A stretch of DNA of 64,000 nt, taken from NCBI RefSeq assembly GCF_035222275.1, contig NC_085882.1, forward strand, positions 3,293,501 to 3,357,500, read 5' to 3'. Below, one piece after another: positions 21,678 through 33,079 of the stretch. Every line of letters begins with the position of its first letter. The first letter of the stretch is position 1. The notes beneath the pieces were generated by a model. It was not told the origin of the DNA and searched no databases. It saw only the letters and a list, made by a program, of their open reading frames with translations. The translations under genes were made by a program, and so were the position numbers. Origin of the DNA: Podospora bellae-mahoneyi. Its lineage: Eukaryota > Ascomycota > Sordariomycetes > Sordariales > Podosporaceae.

Positions 21678-24355
21678 TGGCGGCCTTGTTTTTTTTCGAG
21701 TGTATCTCTTGCTTGTGCTATTTTTTCTTTTTTTTTTCTGTTCTTTCTATTGGCCTGTCTGGTTGGCGCAACGGGGGCTGGAGATCCTGGAGTAGACCCG
21801 CTATTAATAGCTACACTGACGAAGACAGTGCAGCACTTGGATCGCTGATCATGGTGGGGAGATTTGGTTCTGCCAGGATAACTATTGAATAACTTAGTTT
21901 TATTTTTATTTTCGCATTCGATAGTGTGTCAATTGAGATTATTGCTGCCTTGAGGCTCTGCTATGCCGAAGGTCAACGAAGACTTGTGCTTTCTCTGTGA
22001 AGCCGCCAAAAATAAACTTTTGGTGGGGTTCCCGCTGTCGAATATGGGCTTCTACCAGCGCAAATTCTACAATCGTATTGTTGGTATTTTCCATCTTGTT
22101 CTTTGTCCCCAGGTCTGCAGGGTTCAATCCTCAATAACAACTCATCTAAAATTGGCTTAGTATTCTCTCTCTTCTTTCGGTGAAACTTTTTTGCTACATG
22201 GTAGTCAACGGTCTCCAACGCAGGCGACCGCGCTCTTTCAAGCGGAGATGCCGGAGGCCCCTCCGAGCTGAACAGGCACGTCAACCCTTGACCGTCGGGC
22301 CCTGGACCCCGCCTTCTAACACCCATCTCAGGTCAACCTGGGAATGGAAACTCTTTGCCCATCCGCCATTCTGCAGCCCAAAGAGCGGATGGTTTTCTTG
22401 GGGCATTGCCCACCCCCCGCGTCCGAGCCTGAATGCTGCAAAAGGACTTTTGGAAGACAGCACCCAGCCTTGCAGGTTTTTCGGATGAATTTGTCACCCG
22501 GGACCTGGAGCATGGATAGAGAAGCCCAGACCGGCTGAACGACGGTCAACAGTGACGCACAGCTGCCCGCCATTCTGCGCCTCTAGTGAGAGCCGGTAGA
22601 CCACGAACCGGCGGGGACGAGGCTTGCGAGGATTATCGGCGACAACCTGGAAACAGTTCCAGGCGTCTGTGCGGTGAATCTCAGCATCGCTGCTCTCACC
22701 CTTTGCCCGTGCCGCGTACGATCTGACGGGGCCCGGAAAACCAGCGGGGAAAATCCACGAAGGTCGGAGAGCTCGAGGCGAGGGTTTGCATGCACTTCAA
22801 CGGAAGCAGATCAATACTCGGCAACGCCGCACCCGGTTTTCCACTCCCATCCTGCCTGCTCATGACAGCATCTGACCGAACACACGCCTTGGTGCAATAA
22901 AGAGGACCCAGCCGCCAATAAGAGCGGCCCCTCAACATGCTGTCCTATCGCCGGCGTTTCAACAGACTCTCCGTAGTTGCGGCAGCCGGTATTGTTCCGG
23001 TCGGTGAGTTGACCCGATGCCTGATTTGATGCGTTGACAAGACTCCTGATCGAACCCCGACATTTGATAGGGAGGAGATATCGAGAAACGGAAAAATTTG
23101 CCAAATCCCAGATGCAGGACCACATCTTCTTAGCGCACCCGAGGTATACCTCTCAGACGCCGTTGTGGGTGCGGCTTGTTTTTTTCTAGAACAAGCACAC
23201 CCCCTAGCCCCTTGCGCGCGGTTATCGTACACCTTGCTGCTGCTGAGGACGGTTGCATACTGATATTCCTGCGGGTAATGTTGTTATGGTTGCAGTGCAG
23301 CTAATGGGGTAGATCAAGCTGGTGTTGCGGGGCGGTGTTTCTACAGGGTGGCCTTTTGTTGAAGAGCCACGTTCCTCCCCCGGGCCTCTTTGCCTCACTC
23401 CCGTGTCTGGTTGCCTGTGCTCTTAGACTGCGCTGTTGCTCATCGCCTTGAGTGCGACCGCTTGTTGTTGTTTCTCCTACTCCCTTTCACTTCGGATCGA
23501 ACCCTATCAACCACAGGAACAGCAATTGACAGATAGGAATCACGCGGAAGATGTAATAGTGTGTGCCGGGGAGAGGGTAAAGCCATGGTGTTCTCGAAAG
23601 CCTGACAACTAACGCAAAGAGAGACAGACCAGCTTTTTTGATGGGGTGTGACTGTTTAGCAGGTGCAGTTTTGCCCTTTCTCTGGCAATGGACCACGATC
23701 ATCTGCAAAACTCAGATGCTGTTTGGGGGGTGTGAATAGACTGGGGCCTCTTCAGCGAACATGGGGTTCCACTGCGGTGAACATGGAGGGGGACCGGGGC
23801 AGGGTTGACAGGGGCTCGGGGGCACACAGGGGCCACGGAGCAACGGTCGACAAGGGTCAGGGAGGTCATCAGGGGGTTAAGGCGGGGTGCTACAAGATTC
23901 GGATTCTGATCGACGGCACCCGTCCACATAATCCCGAAGAGACAAGTTTCGTGGACCAAGAATGCGTCGGGTTGCATCACGCCTTGTGCTGCTGGTGGAG
24001 GGGTTGCCAAGCCAGTGCTGGTTGGGCGTGTGCTTCGCTGCCGTGATAGTCCCGGCGTGGTCGGGCAACGGGAGGGGTAGGTGGGGGGTGCACTGCAGTA
24101 GGCCGAGAAAATGAACCGTTTGTAGGGGAACAGGGGAGCAGGCAGGGGATAGCGAAGGAGCAGGGAAGGTATCGAGAAGGAGCAGGGAATGTATCGCGAA
24201 GGCGTACCTAGATGTCTAGTCTTGGCGGTCGAGGAACTGCCGGCTGCAGGGCCAATTGGTCAACCTTGAGACTTACCCAGCTTCACGCGCAGTTCATGTA
24301 ATACAATACCTCTTCAGTCACCACACTCCCCTCCTATCGTCCACTGAAACTTCCC
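21678..24355. other. gene-poor stretch
   Basis: About 2.7 kb in which I see no supportable gene. It has T-rich runs near 21700-21745 and an imperfect 22-bp tandem repeat at 24154-24204. The many overlapping open frames (for example 22811-23232 and 23663-24046) show no family motif. Confidence 0.5.
24154..24204. repeat. 22-bp imperfect tandem repeat, about 2.3 copies
   Basis: Units starting GAAGGAGCAGGGAA begin at 24154, 24176 and (partial) 24198. The first two units differ at two positions. The array lies upstream of the TATA box of the next small gene. Confidence 0.7.
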
Positions 24356-24363
24356 TATAAATA
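24356..24363 (+). promoter_or_regulatory. TATA box of the 24.5-kb small gene
   Basis: TATAAATA, 106 bp upstream of the ATG at 24469, in a C/T-rich setting typical of strong fungal core promoters. Confidence 0.55.
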
Positions 24364-24468
24364 CATCATGTTCTCGCTTCTCTTTTGGCAGTAGCCGTGT
24401 GACTTGCACCGCTTTCAATCAGCCATCTAATAGATCTACACCTAACGATATCCTTATCGCTCTTCAAG

Positions 24469-25055
24469 ATGGAAACCAACACTTCATCAGACTTCTCAAG
24501 GTGAGATTCACCTATCCACGACACCTTACCCAACCGCAATCTTTTCGCCGCACAGCATCAATCTCTTTGAATCTAAAAGCAGCCAGGCTTGCTAACCTTT
24601 TCTCCCGTAGCCAGTCCAGCAATCCTATCTTGACACCGCGGACAACCTCTGCCGCTCACAACACCGGCATCTTTGGTAACAACGACAAGTACGAGTCTAC
24701 AGCTAGTGCGCACAACAATAGCCCGCCAATGCCAACCACAAGTCCAAAGCCCGAGGAGATCCAAACTGAGCCAACTGCAGCACGCAATTCCGACATTCTT
24801 GCATCTGCCTTCACCTCTTCAAGCTTCGATGCGGACAGCTCGCTGCATGGCCGTTTCGAAGACGCACCCCACCAGCACCCCAATCCCTACAGCCGCATCG
24901 GTTGTTACACCGTCAAAGCCCAGCAGCTGATTGACAACTTTGACCAGCGGTTTGACCCCGAACCCAACACCATCGATAAACCCCGTCTAATTCCCGTCAA
25001 TCTCGAGACAGCATCATGCAGTTTGCGCCAACTTCACACCGAACAACTGCCATGA
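24469..25055 (+). CDS. small Ser/Thr/Pro-rich hypothetical protein (158 residues)
   Basis: Exon 1 (24469-24500, METNTSSDFS) is followed by a 110-nt intron with donor GTGAGA, branch site GCTAAC at 24591 and acceptor CCCGTAG at 24610. Exon 2 (24611-25055) completes 158 residues. The first ~100 residues are low-complexity Ser, Thr, Asn and Pro. Near the C-terminus is a more ordered segment, CYTVKAQQLIDNFDQRF. No signal peptide, membrane segment or known domain is present, so it is probably intracellular. Two or three neighbours (27.9, 29.5 and 34.9 kb) have the same plan: Ser/Thr-rich start and a helix of the form Y-x2-[KR]-A ... [FL]-[DE]-x2-F near the end. Function unknown. Confidence 0.6.
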
Positions 25056-27701
25056 GCGGGAAAGAGGATTCTTTTTTTCTTTTCTTTTTCTTTTTTTTTT
25101 GTTCGATTTTGCATTATGATCATGGTGTTGTTTTTTATCTAATTGAGCTTTGCCGCTCTATTTTTCTCCTTGGCGCATCCGCTTAGATGATGGTCAAAAC
25201 AAGTTGTTTGACAGGTACCTAGATGTCTGGGGGTCCAATCCAGAGCCAGCGATATTATGACTTACACAATCTGTTCTTTCCTGGTTTTATAGAGGGGGGA
25301 CGAATGGCCAGGATCGACTGGGGTAGCGAGGGTAGATGAAACTTGACGGTTGTCATTTGTGGGGTATGAATGGCTGGAAGAACACGTGGGGGCAAGTTTG
25401 CACTTCTTTCGGTGTTTTGCATAGCGGCCGTTGTCGTTCTTGCTCTTGCAGAGAGAGAATTGGCACACCGTTCTTGGGAAGACCACTAACGACACCGTGT
25501 TGAGAATAAGCTTTCATCCGTACATTCTAGCTTTCAGTTTACAATTTCAGAGTTGGTTTATTGAGGACAAGGTTCGAATCGCTATAATATTTGGTAAATA
25601 CCTGAGGTTATCCGTGCTCTTAGGCCTCCCTCAAAATCCTGTATCGAAAGCTACCCTGGACCAGCAAAGTCAATGGAATGGAAATCTGCACTGTAAGCAG
25701 CAGGATTTGCACACATGACCGCGACGTTTACCGATGACTTATTGCTCGTGCTGCGATATTATTGTCTCCCATTACTTCTCCGCTATGAAGGCTCCCAGAA
25801 TACACACCAATACCACGCGAAACAGGATAATTACATGACACAATAGCGCTCATCACGGTACTGCGTAATTACTTCTGTAAGCTTTCAGTCACCTACCTGC
25901 CACTTGTCCAACATCTGTCAGATTGCTTTTGGGACACACCCCAACGTTCATGCATACCGGTAGGTGTCACCCAAATCTGCACCATGCCGCTTTCGGAGGC
26001 CTTATGCATGCTCCCGCTCGGTTTTTTCCTTTGGGATTAGCCTGGTGGAAAGTCATCCTGGTGGGGTCCTGGCACCTCGTTTCTCCAATATTCCCTGCCT
26101 GCCCACCGACAATCTGCGCTGGCCGTTGACCGAAAAAGGGTGCACTTGCAGCTTTTTAGCGGAACAAGTTTGAATCGGATGAACGCTGATTTGGGCAAGC
26201 CCACATGGGATATCTGCAGTCCAAGATTGATGGAGTACGGACTGCGGAGGATGCGACTTGTATGCCACGGCGGCTTTTTTACTAGCCTGGGCCCTGTCTG
26301 CCTGTCAAGTTGGGACTTTGACTACTCCTGGAATACATTCTTGACATCGCAGGTCATCGCTTCTCCTCTTCCTACATCCATTTCTACATCCCACCGCAGC
26401 GGCATTCGATGCAGCCCGGTCATCGCCAGCTGGATATATCAAGCGGGCTTGCTATACTGGATTCCATCTGCATTATTTGCGGTACGATCGATACGCATAG
26501 GATCGAGGTAAATAGACGGGCAGGTATTTGATCATGAGTACATCCTGCAGAGTAAGCAACACAGTCCGGTACCCTACCGTGACGTCGGCTACAATTCAGT
26601 AATTACATCCCGGACGCTCTAGATACCTACACTGCTCAAATAGGTCTACACATAACAAAGCCGCAAGGAGCTGCCGGATGATTTCGAGGTGCGAGGCGGG
26701 ACACATGCATGTGCATACCATTTTGTCGAAGTGCAGCCTTTATTGCAGATCATCTCGAAACACTTGAGATCAGATATCCTTTCCGGTTCAGGAATACTTT
26801 CCGGGCTCATGGATTTGATTGGATGAGCACCCATCAAGCGCATGCAGTGAGACTCAATCGTCAGAGGTTGGTCGGGGCCCTGTAGCTGGTCCGAAGTTGC
26901 CTTGGTGCATGCCCGCCTTCCATTGTGGCCGCTCTCCGGCCTTATCAGCTGCTGGTCATGCACAATGAATTAACAGGAAACTTTCGTACCATAATACGGG
27001 CTCCTAGCTTAAGCCTTGGAAGCAAGCTGTAGATGTTTGCAACTTGGAGTTCCGTAGTCTCTGTTATCCAGTCAAAGTTGAGTTGATCGCTATTAATAGG
27101 AAGTTGAGATAAATGTAAAAGGTAAACATAAACAATGAACTGGGTAGTGAGTAGATAGGTAAGGATGCGGTGATACACCCCCGGCCACTTTGCCGGCTGT
27201 GATGATTTTGGTCGCACGTGCGGGGCAGCTTGCTGCAAAGCCCAGAAGAGGAGCTGCCTTGATTTCGCTCCCGCCACACCCCTCCGGTGTCTAACCGTGT
27301 AGTGTGCTACCTGGTAGCTCAAGACTTTACGAAACTTATTATATGGAAGATTTTGATAACCATTCCCTCTTGCCAAAAACCAACAAAAACACCTGTGGTC
27401 ATTTCCCCAGTGAATTTCAATTGCTGGTGGTTCAATGAGGCATCTTGAGCACTATGTAGCCATTTCCAAGCCCACGCACGATGAATCTTTGGTCACTGTC
27501 TACCTACCAGATGGAGGTTCCAGCTGATGGATCACGGCTAGGCTACTTCGGATGGTGGTGATTGGATCCAGCAGTTTGGCTCAAATTGCGCTGCACGCGC
27601 GCGTGCCGGGGGGAGGGGTGGGAGTCCTACATGCACACCTTATGCATCCGTGCGGCAGTGAGCCCACCTACACAGTAAACGTACAACGGTGTCTTGTTAG
27701 C
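25056..27701. other. gene-poor stretch
   Basis: Downstream of the small gene there is a T/C tract (about 25069-25101) and then some 2.6 kb without a recognised gene. A 123-codon frame at 26140-26511 begins with GTG and has no motif. Short motifs of the form TACCTAG occur here and elsewhere in the gene-poor part of the window. Confidence 0.5.
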
Positions 27702-27708
27702 TATATAT
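27702..27708 (+). promoter_or_regulatory. TATA-like element of the 27.9-kb small gene
   Basis: TATATAT, 161 bp before the ATG at 27863 and followed by a C/T-rich leader. Assigned by position and composition. Confidence 0.35.
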
Positions 27709-27862
27709 CGATCACCTCCAGCTCTTTTCTAGGTTAGAAGACATCATTCCCTTCTTTCATCCCAAAGTTTCTTTCATCCCACGATTCGAAGCTTTTTCCA
27801 GAATCAAGTTTTACTTGCTCGTCACATTGTATCCCATCACAGACAGCAGATCCATATTCACC

Positions 27863-28294
27863 ATGCCCTCTACCTCCAACCCCAAGCTTACCACCTCAGT
27901 AACACACAACACCAAAAAGTCAATGTTGGTCGTCATTTTACTTGCCTCGTATCCCACTCTTCCAACATGATTTTAACAGTTATTTTCTGCTTGTAGCTCT
28001 CAATACCCCCAGCCTCTCTCAACCCAGTCACCATCGACAGTCACCCCTTCCACAATCAAGAAAGCGTCACCCAAGAAGAAGCGCAACAACGCCATGTTGG
28101 AGTACTACCTTGCCGAGTCTCCCAGAGACGGAGCAAACATGTACTGCCGTTGTCACTCTGGCTACCATCCAACATCAACCCCGTCGTTGGCGCCGTCCCT
28201 TTCTTCGGCTATCACATCCCCCAAGAAAGAGTCGACCGCCTATGCTTCCCAGGCCGCGGATGCTTTTGACACTGCATTTACCGAGAATCTGTAG
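27863..28294 (+). CDS. small hypothetical protein with Lys-rich patch
   Basis: The ATG at 27863 opens MPSTSNPKLTTS. The reading frame then needs an intron to reach the well-formed C-terminal part (28094-28294), which begins MLEYYLAESPRDGAN and ends FDTAFTENL. A donor at 27899 (GTAACA) with acceptor TTTAACAG at 27979 joins in phase 0. A second possibility, GTTGGT near 27924 with acceptor CTTGTAG at 27996, also keeps frame, so the splice is not settled. Features are a Lys/Arg patch (PKKKR) that could be a nuclear signal, a CRCHSGYH Cys/His segment, and a C-terminal helix resembling those of the 24.5- and 34.9-kb proteins. No known domain. The coding call for the last 67 residues is firmer than for the start. 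Confidence 0.5.
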
Positions 28295-29330
28295 AGAGAG
28301 GGATTTTTCTCTTTTTGCGGCACGGTGCTGATCATTCTCAGGCGGCGCGGAGCGGAGCAAAGCTCGGGTGACACACCGGAGCAGACCCACATTTCCGGCG
28401 CGGAATTCATGGTCGGCCATGCGGAGCTCCGAGGCTGTTGGCGGCGCGAAATATGTGATGAAATTGATGATTGGCTGAAGCTACGACAAAAGAATTTTTG
28501 GATCTTTTTTTTCTTCTCGGTCTGTTGCAGCGGTTGATCGGCGTTTTATGCGGGTAGCTAGCAGGTTGGATGGACTAGTTTCTCAACTTGAATAATGTTT
28601 GTACAATACTCTTATTTTTTTTTTCAAACTCATGCTCCCATCACTGTAACCAAGTAGTCTTAACTCCTGCTGTTCAAGACATCCCATTGTACCTAGTTCG
28701 TTCTCTTGGTATAAGCAAGTCTAGCGATACCTAGGTGCGATCCGCACTAACAGATAGTCTTTTGGTGAGAAAGTAACACCTAAGATCGAACAAAACAAGG
28801 CTGTCTCATGCAGGAATTGGTAAATGGATAAATATCCCCCATACATCTAGTGTACCGTCTTGTACCCCGAAGACAATCGGCAATTAGTTATATAATTTCT
28901 TCTTGATCGGTGCGACTAGTAGAACAGGTGCGACTTGATACTACGCTTGTCGGTAAACTTTCCACGCATAAGCCACGCTCGTCACTATTCCGCAGTTGCT
29001 GTTGTGTTACTAAGCATCTTTATGGACTTAAGCCTGTCCCGGAGCTTTGCCCACCACTCTGCTTGCAGATAGAGTGGCGTTGTAATTAAACGATCAGGAC
29101 GGAATCTACAGGTTAGGAAAGACATATCATTCCGTAATGGGTAGGTCAGCGCCGAGGACCCCGATTGTTGCATGGCCAGCCGGATCTGCGAGTGTGCAGC
29201 TTGCTTGCCTGGGCAGAGCGTGCCTCCGGGTTGCCTGCATGATGATGTGGGCAGCGTGTGCCAAGCGTCCATTTTTGCCGGATGCCCGCAAGGCTGGTTG
29301 ATGGGACGTCCCCTTCTGTCAGTTCTTCTC
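28295..29330. other. gene-poor stretch
   Basis: About 1 kb with a T run near 28614-28624 and no supportable gene. Confidence 0.5.
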
Positions 29331-29507
29331 TATATCTTCACATCCTCCTGCACCGTTAAGAATCCTCGTAGAACCGTCTCTATTCATTTTGTGCCGACGA
29401 CTGCATAGTTGTCCCAGAGCACCCCCCTTTGTCGCTTTCATTCACCTACACGACTGCAAACTCACCTTCCTGACTCTGCTCTATCTCAGCGGAACCACTC
29501 CCAAAAG

Positions 29508-29921
29508 ATGTCTACCCCCTCAACGTCTTCCTCCTCGAAACTTCGGTATGTTTTGGTTCCGTTCGAGCTCCCGGTGTCAAGCTGTGTGATCTAATAAATT
29601 TTCTTATTTATCAGCGTCGAGTTGAGCAGTCCAACTCTATCCAGCGCAACCCTTGGTCGCTCCCAACTCCAAAGCTCCAACAGCCTCAACAGCACGACTA
29701 CTTTCAGCATCACCGCAACAAGCACCACCACATCATTGCACCAACTCGAGGGCTTCATTGAGCAAGACATGTTCGACGATGGCACTATTCATAGTAGAGT
29801 GCCGGAACATGAAGTCCATTTCGATGAAGACTCGTGCGTCCCTTTCTACGAAGCACGCGCACACGCTGCCATCGCGCAGTTAGAGATTGCTTTTTTTCAG
29901 GCGGTGAATGAAGAGTGCTGA
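29508..29921 (+). CDS. small Ser/Thr-rich hypothetical protein (114 residues)
   Basis: Exon 1 (29508-29545, starting MSTPSTSSSS) ends at donor GTATGT. A 69-nt intron ends TTTATCAG at 29614. Exon 2 (29615-29921) completes 114 residues. The N-terminal half is Ser/Thr/Leu-rich and low in complexity. The C-terminal half is acidic (LEGFIEQDMFDDG, then HFDEDSC) and finishes in a helix, YEARAHAAIAQLEIAF, with the same Y-x2-[KR]-A-x3-I-x2-[FL]-[DE]-x2-F spacing as at 24.5 and 34.9 kb. No signal peptide, membrane segment or named domain. A TATAT element lies at 29331-29335. Function unknown. Confidence 0.6.
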
Positions 29922-31278
29922 AGGGAGATGGGACGTGCGCAGTTGTCCCGGTTTGCAGGTCTCATTCATTGTTTTTCATATTTCAACCAATCATCTCGCA
30001 TCCGAGGGGAGGGGTGGCTGCCTATTCTGGAGGTGGTGTGCCAACAGCTCCTACTCCCACACCCGCTCGGCGGCCCTGCCCTGCCCCTGGTACTTCTTTT
30101 TGTCAAACTAGTCAACCGGGCCCGCTGTTTAAGGAATTGATATCTTCGCAGTGGGACCTGAGCCACTGGGTCCGGCCTTTTCCAGCCACCCGGGCAACTC
30201 ACCCTCGTACAACAACAGAATTGACACCTTTTTGGGCCCCATATACGTTTTGACACTTTTCATCCTCCAGCAAAAGCGAAAATTTGTTGCTGGAGATGTG
30301 TGGAAGCCATCTTTTCCCACCAGCTCCTCGACATAGCCATCGACAAACAACACCACCCTCATTTTCCCATCCAACAGCTATATCTCTATGATTTCTCTCA
30401 TTCTACTTTCGTCACTTATAAACGAAAAAAAAAATTAAGAAAAAACATCACATCCTGTTTTATTCTCTCCCGCTCTTCTTATTTTAGTTTTTTCCTGCAG
30501 CACTTGGCTTCCGAGAACAAAAAAAAAACACAAAAGAGGCACTATATGGGGTCTGCGCTTGGTGCAAGCTTCACGGGCGAGCGAGCTGACGTCAAAAGTG
30601 GATACGAATGGTTTCAGTTTCGTGTCAGGGATCTCCCTGCTTCAGTTTAAACTTTTTGCATTGTGATTTAAGGGATAGCACGAGTAAAAAGAGGCGGTTC
30701 ATCAATGGCACACGACAGCAAACGCAAACGGGCACAACGCATATGATGACATGGCGGGGGTGTGACTGGTTAGAGGGTGTGGACGTAGTTTCTGTTGATT
30801 TATAGCAGATGGGTGGGTGGATAGAATATCTTTTTTGTGGAGTCAAATATATCCCCCGTTTCCTCCCACCACAAAGCACGGATGGGTTAGATGTATGTGC
30901 ACGGTACCTATCTCCAACCTTTACGCATGTCGAAGTTTGAGTTTGCACAGGAGTTAGTTAGTCGGTTCCATTTGACTGTGAGATCATCAATCTAAGGAGC
31001 ACAAACACGCAAAGTTGTGAGCAAAGTATTATTTGTATATTACGTTAGACTCTAGACAACAAACTCACCTACCTGGGCCGATATCAAACTTACCGTATGC
31101 ATAACTGAAATCCAAGCACTTACCTTGAAACCTACGATCAGCAAGTTCCTTTCCTCTACTCCAAGATATTCCGACCGTACTCATCTGGCGCCGTCAGCAT
31201 AGTGAGAATGAGGTCATGATTACCGGCAGCCCTGGCCTCGATGAGCTTGTCCAACGCGGTTCTCATGTGAGTGACAGA
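29922..31278. other. gene-poor stretch with poly(A) runs
   Basis: About 1.36 kb. TATA-like elements occur near 30379 (TATATCTC) and 30418 (TATAAAC), followed by A-rich tracts at about 30425-30445 and 30520-30530. The only ATG frame after them (about 30546) encodes 34 codons without motif. No gene is assigned. Confidence 0.45.
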
Positions 31279-32831
31279 CTATTGGCGTATATCATACCCA
31301 TCCCATTGTTCCAGAAAGAAATGCAGCCCGAAAATAGTTTCAGCCGTACCCAATCCGTTGATCCTGTCCCAAAATGGGACCAGGCTATCCCGAGCCAAGG
31401 GCTTGCGCAATGACAGGGTGTGAATGTGTTTGAACTCGATTCTCTCTTTGAGATTGATAGTGGGAGAGGGTCCCAGAGCACTCCAGTCTAGAACCCGCCT
31501 GAGCTCATCGCTATCTGAATCGTCATGGAGCGTGACCAGCTCGTTCCATGTCCCCTCTAGGTCTGTTTTCGCCATTACTTTGTGCATCAGGCCCAAGTTT
31601 TGCTCCCACCCTTCTGCAAGGTGGTCAAGTTGCAGGTAAATTTCCGTGTCGATAATCTTCTCGACCGGTTGGTGCAATCTTGCTGCCGTTGCAGCTTTGC
31701 CGTGGGCCTTGACGTGACAGTAATGACACAAAGGTGACCCTTGGTGGTCCAGCCTGAGCTGGCTGAAATGGCGAAGCGGCCACAACACAATCATTCCAAA
31801 TGCGACAGTTGGTTGCCATTTTTCACAGCTTGGACATCTGACCCGCAGTGGAAGCTGTTGAGGTTCAGCTTCAGATTCCGCGTCTTCAGGTTCTGCGTCT
31901 TCAGAATCCGTCTTTAGGATATCAGGATGCAGCGGCTCATCAACGAAGTGCCACTATTGCATGGAGCACAAATGAGCCGGTATCCGCTTCAAGTTGGGTG
32001 GTACCAATACTTTTGGCAAGAGACCGGGGAACAGCCTGTTGAAGTCCAACCCCAAACCCACGTCCTTTCGGGAGAAAATGATTGGGGCATCAGTGTTGCC
32101 TCATAAAAGCTGATGAGCAGGGCGGTCACGGTAGAGGGTTGCGCTGGAACTTACACTCCACGCACCTCCGTTCGTGACGAGCCTTGCCGACGATGTGAGG
32201 GCTTGTCTCTTCAATGCAGTTTTCGTGCTTCCTGCGAACTTCCTCTACATCTTCGTCATCATTCAGTCCCCTGTTCACTGCTTTGATCCAGTCGAAAGAC
32301 GTCTGATACTGCTGCCGGTACTGCTCGGTGAGTTCTCTGTCTTGCTCCGCTCGCTTCTGAATCGATGAGAGCCTGCTCTCTGTCGTGGTTGCAAGTTTCC
32401 AATCTGTGAGGGCCATCTTCTGCACTTCGGAACTTCTCATCCAAGGTTTTCTTGTGGCTGTGTTGAACAACTCATTGTCATCAAACATGGCATTCGAGAG
32501 AAGTTTCATGCAACCGAAACAAGCGTACCTGCTGCTAGCCCACCAGTCCCGGCCACGGTTTGTCATCTGTGGTATGGCCTCGTGTAAAAGACAAAATCTC
32601 GGGTGCCGAAATAGGTAGCCTGGGTAGTCGTCCGGCTCTGGGCCACCATTCTTGGGGAAGTTCGAGAGCGAGTAGGCGCTGTTGAAAGTCATGTTCAATA
32701 AGGTTGATAAAGTTGCGAAGGCCCTTGGAGGTTTGAGAAAGGGCGATGAGAGAAACGGGATCGAGGCAGGAAATAATGTCGATGAGAATATCCACTGGGA
32801 GGGAGATTAAGACGTCCTGAGCAGAAGCCAT
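31279..32831 (-). pseudogene. decayed F-box protein gene
   Basis: Minus strand. The ATG at 32831 starts a good F-box (LISLPVDILIDIISCLD, then LIALSQTSKGLRNFI; residues ~8-45), which in the family recruits the SKP1-cullin ubiquitin ligase. The frame then breaks. An extra base in the G4 run at 32654-32657 shifts the coding out of frame. Protein-like sequence continues in the next frame with the conserved Cys pattern YACFGCMKL and RRCVECKF (to 32126). A second break follows; a GTAAGT within that Cys codon run could instead be an intron donor. A further block (about 32085-31957) ends at an in-frame TAG at 31954-31956. The last block (VRCPSCEKW to the end at 31279) is open. Three breaks suggest a pseudogene, though at least the first could be a sequencing error. 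Similar F-box genes form large, fast-turning families in Sordariomycetes. Confidence 0.7.
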
Positions 32832-33079
32832 GGTGGAAAAGTTTGATAGTATGTTGTAGCTGTGTACTGATTTCGGTGTTGAGGCGTGCTGAAAATATGA
32901 TGATTCGAAAAGCAAACCGTATGAGAGGGGTATGCGCTGGTCTTTTATACGAGACATTGCCATGATACTCCGGCGGCCAAATTCCATGTTTGATTGGAAG
33001 GACAATAGGCATTGTCTATGCAAGCCAAGTGTAAGGCCACAAAGAAGGATGATTCGCTCCGGTAATAAAACAAAGAGAT

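Noticed and set aside
22100-22145. GGGTTCAATCC resembling a tRNA B-box
   Set aside because: No cloverleaf can be folded around it.
32106-32160. Possible 55-nt intron (GTAAGT donor) in the F-box gene
   Set aside because: It would join frames at one break, but the donor overlaps coding that resembles conserved family sequence, and the other breaks remain, so a decayed gene is the simpler reading. Kept as an alternative.
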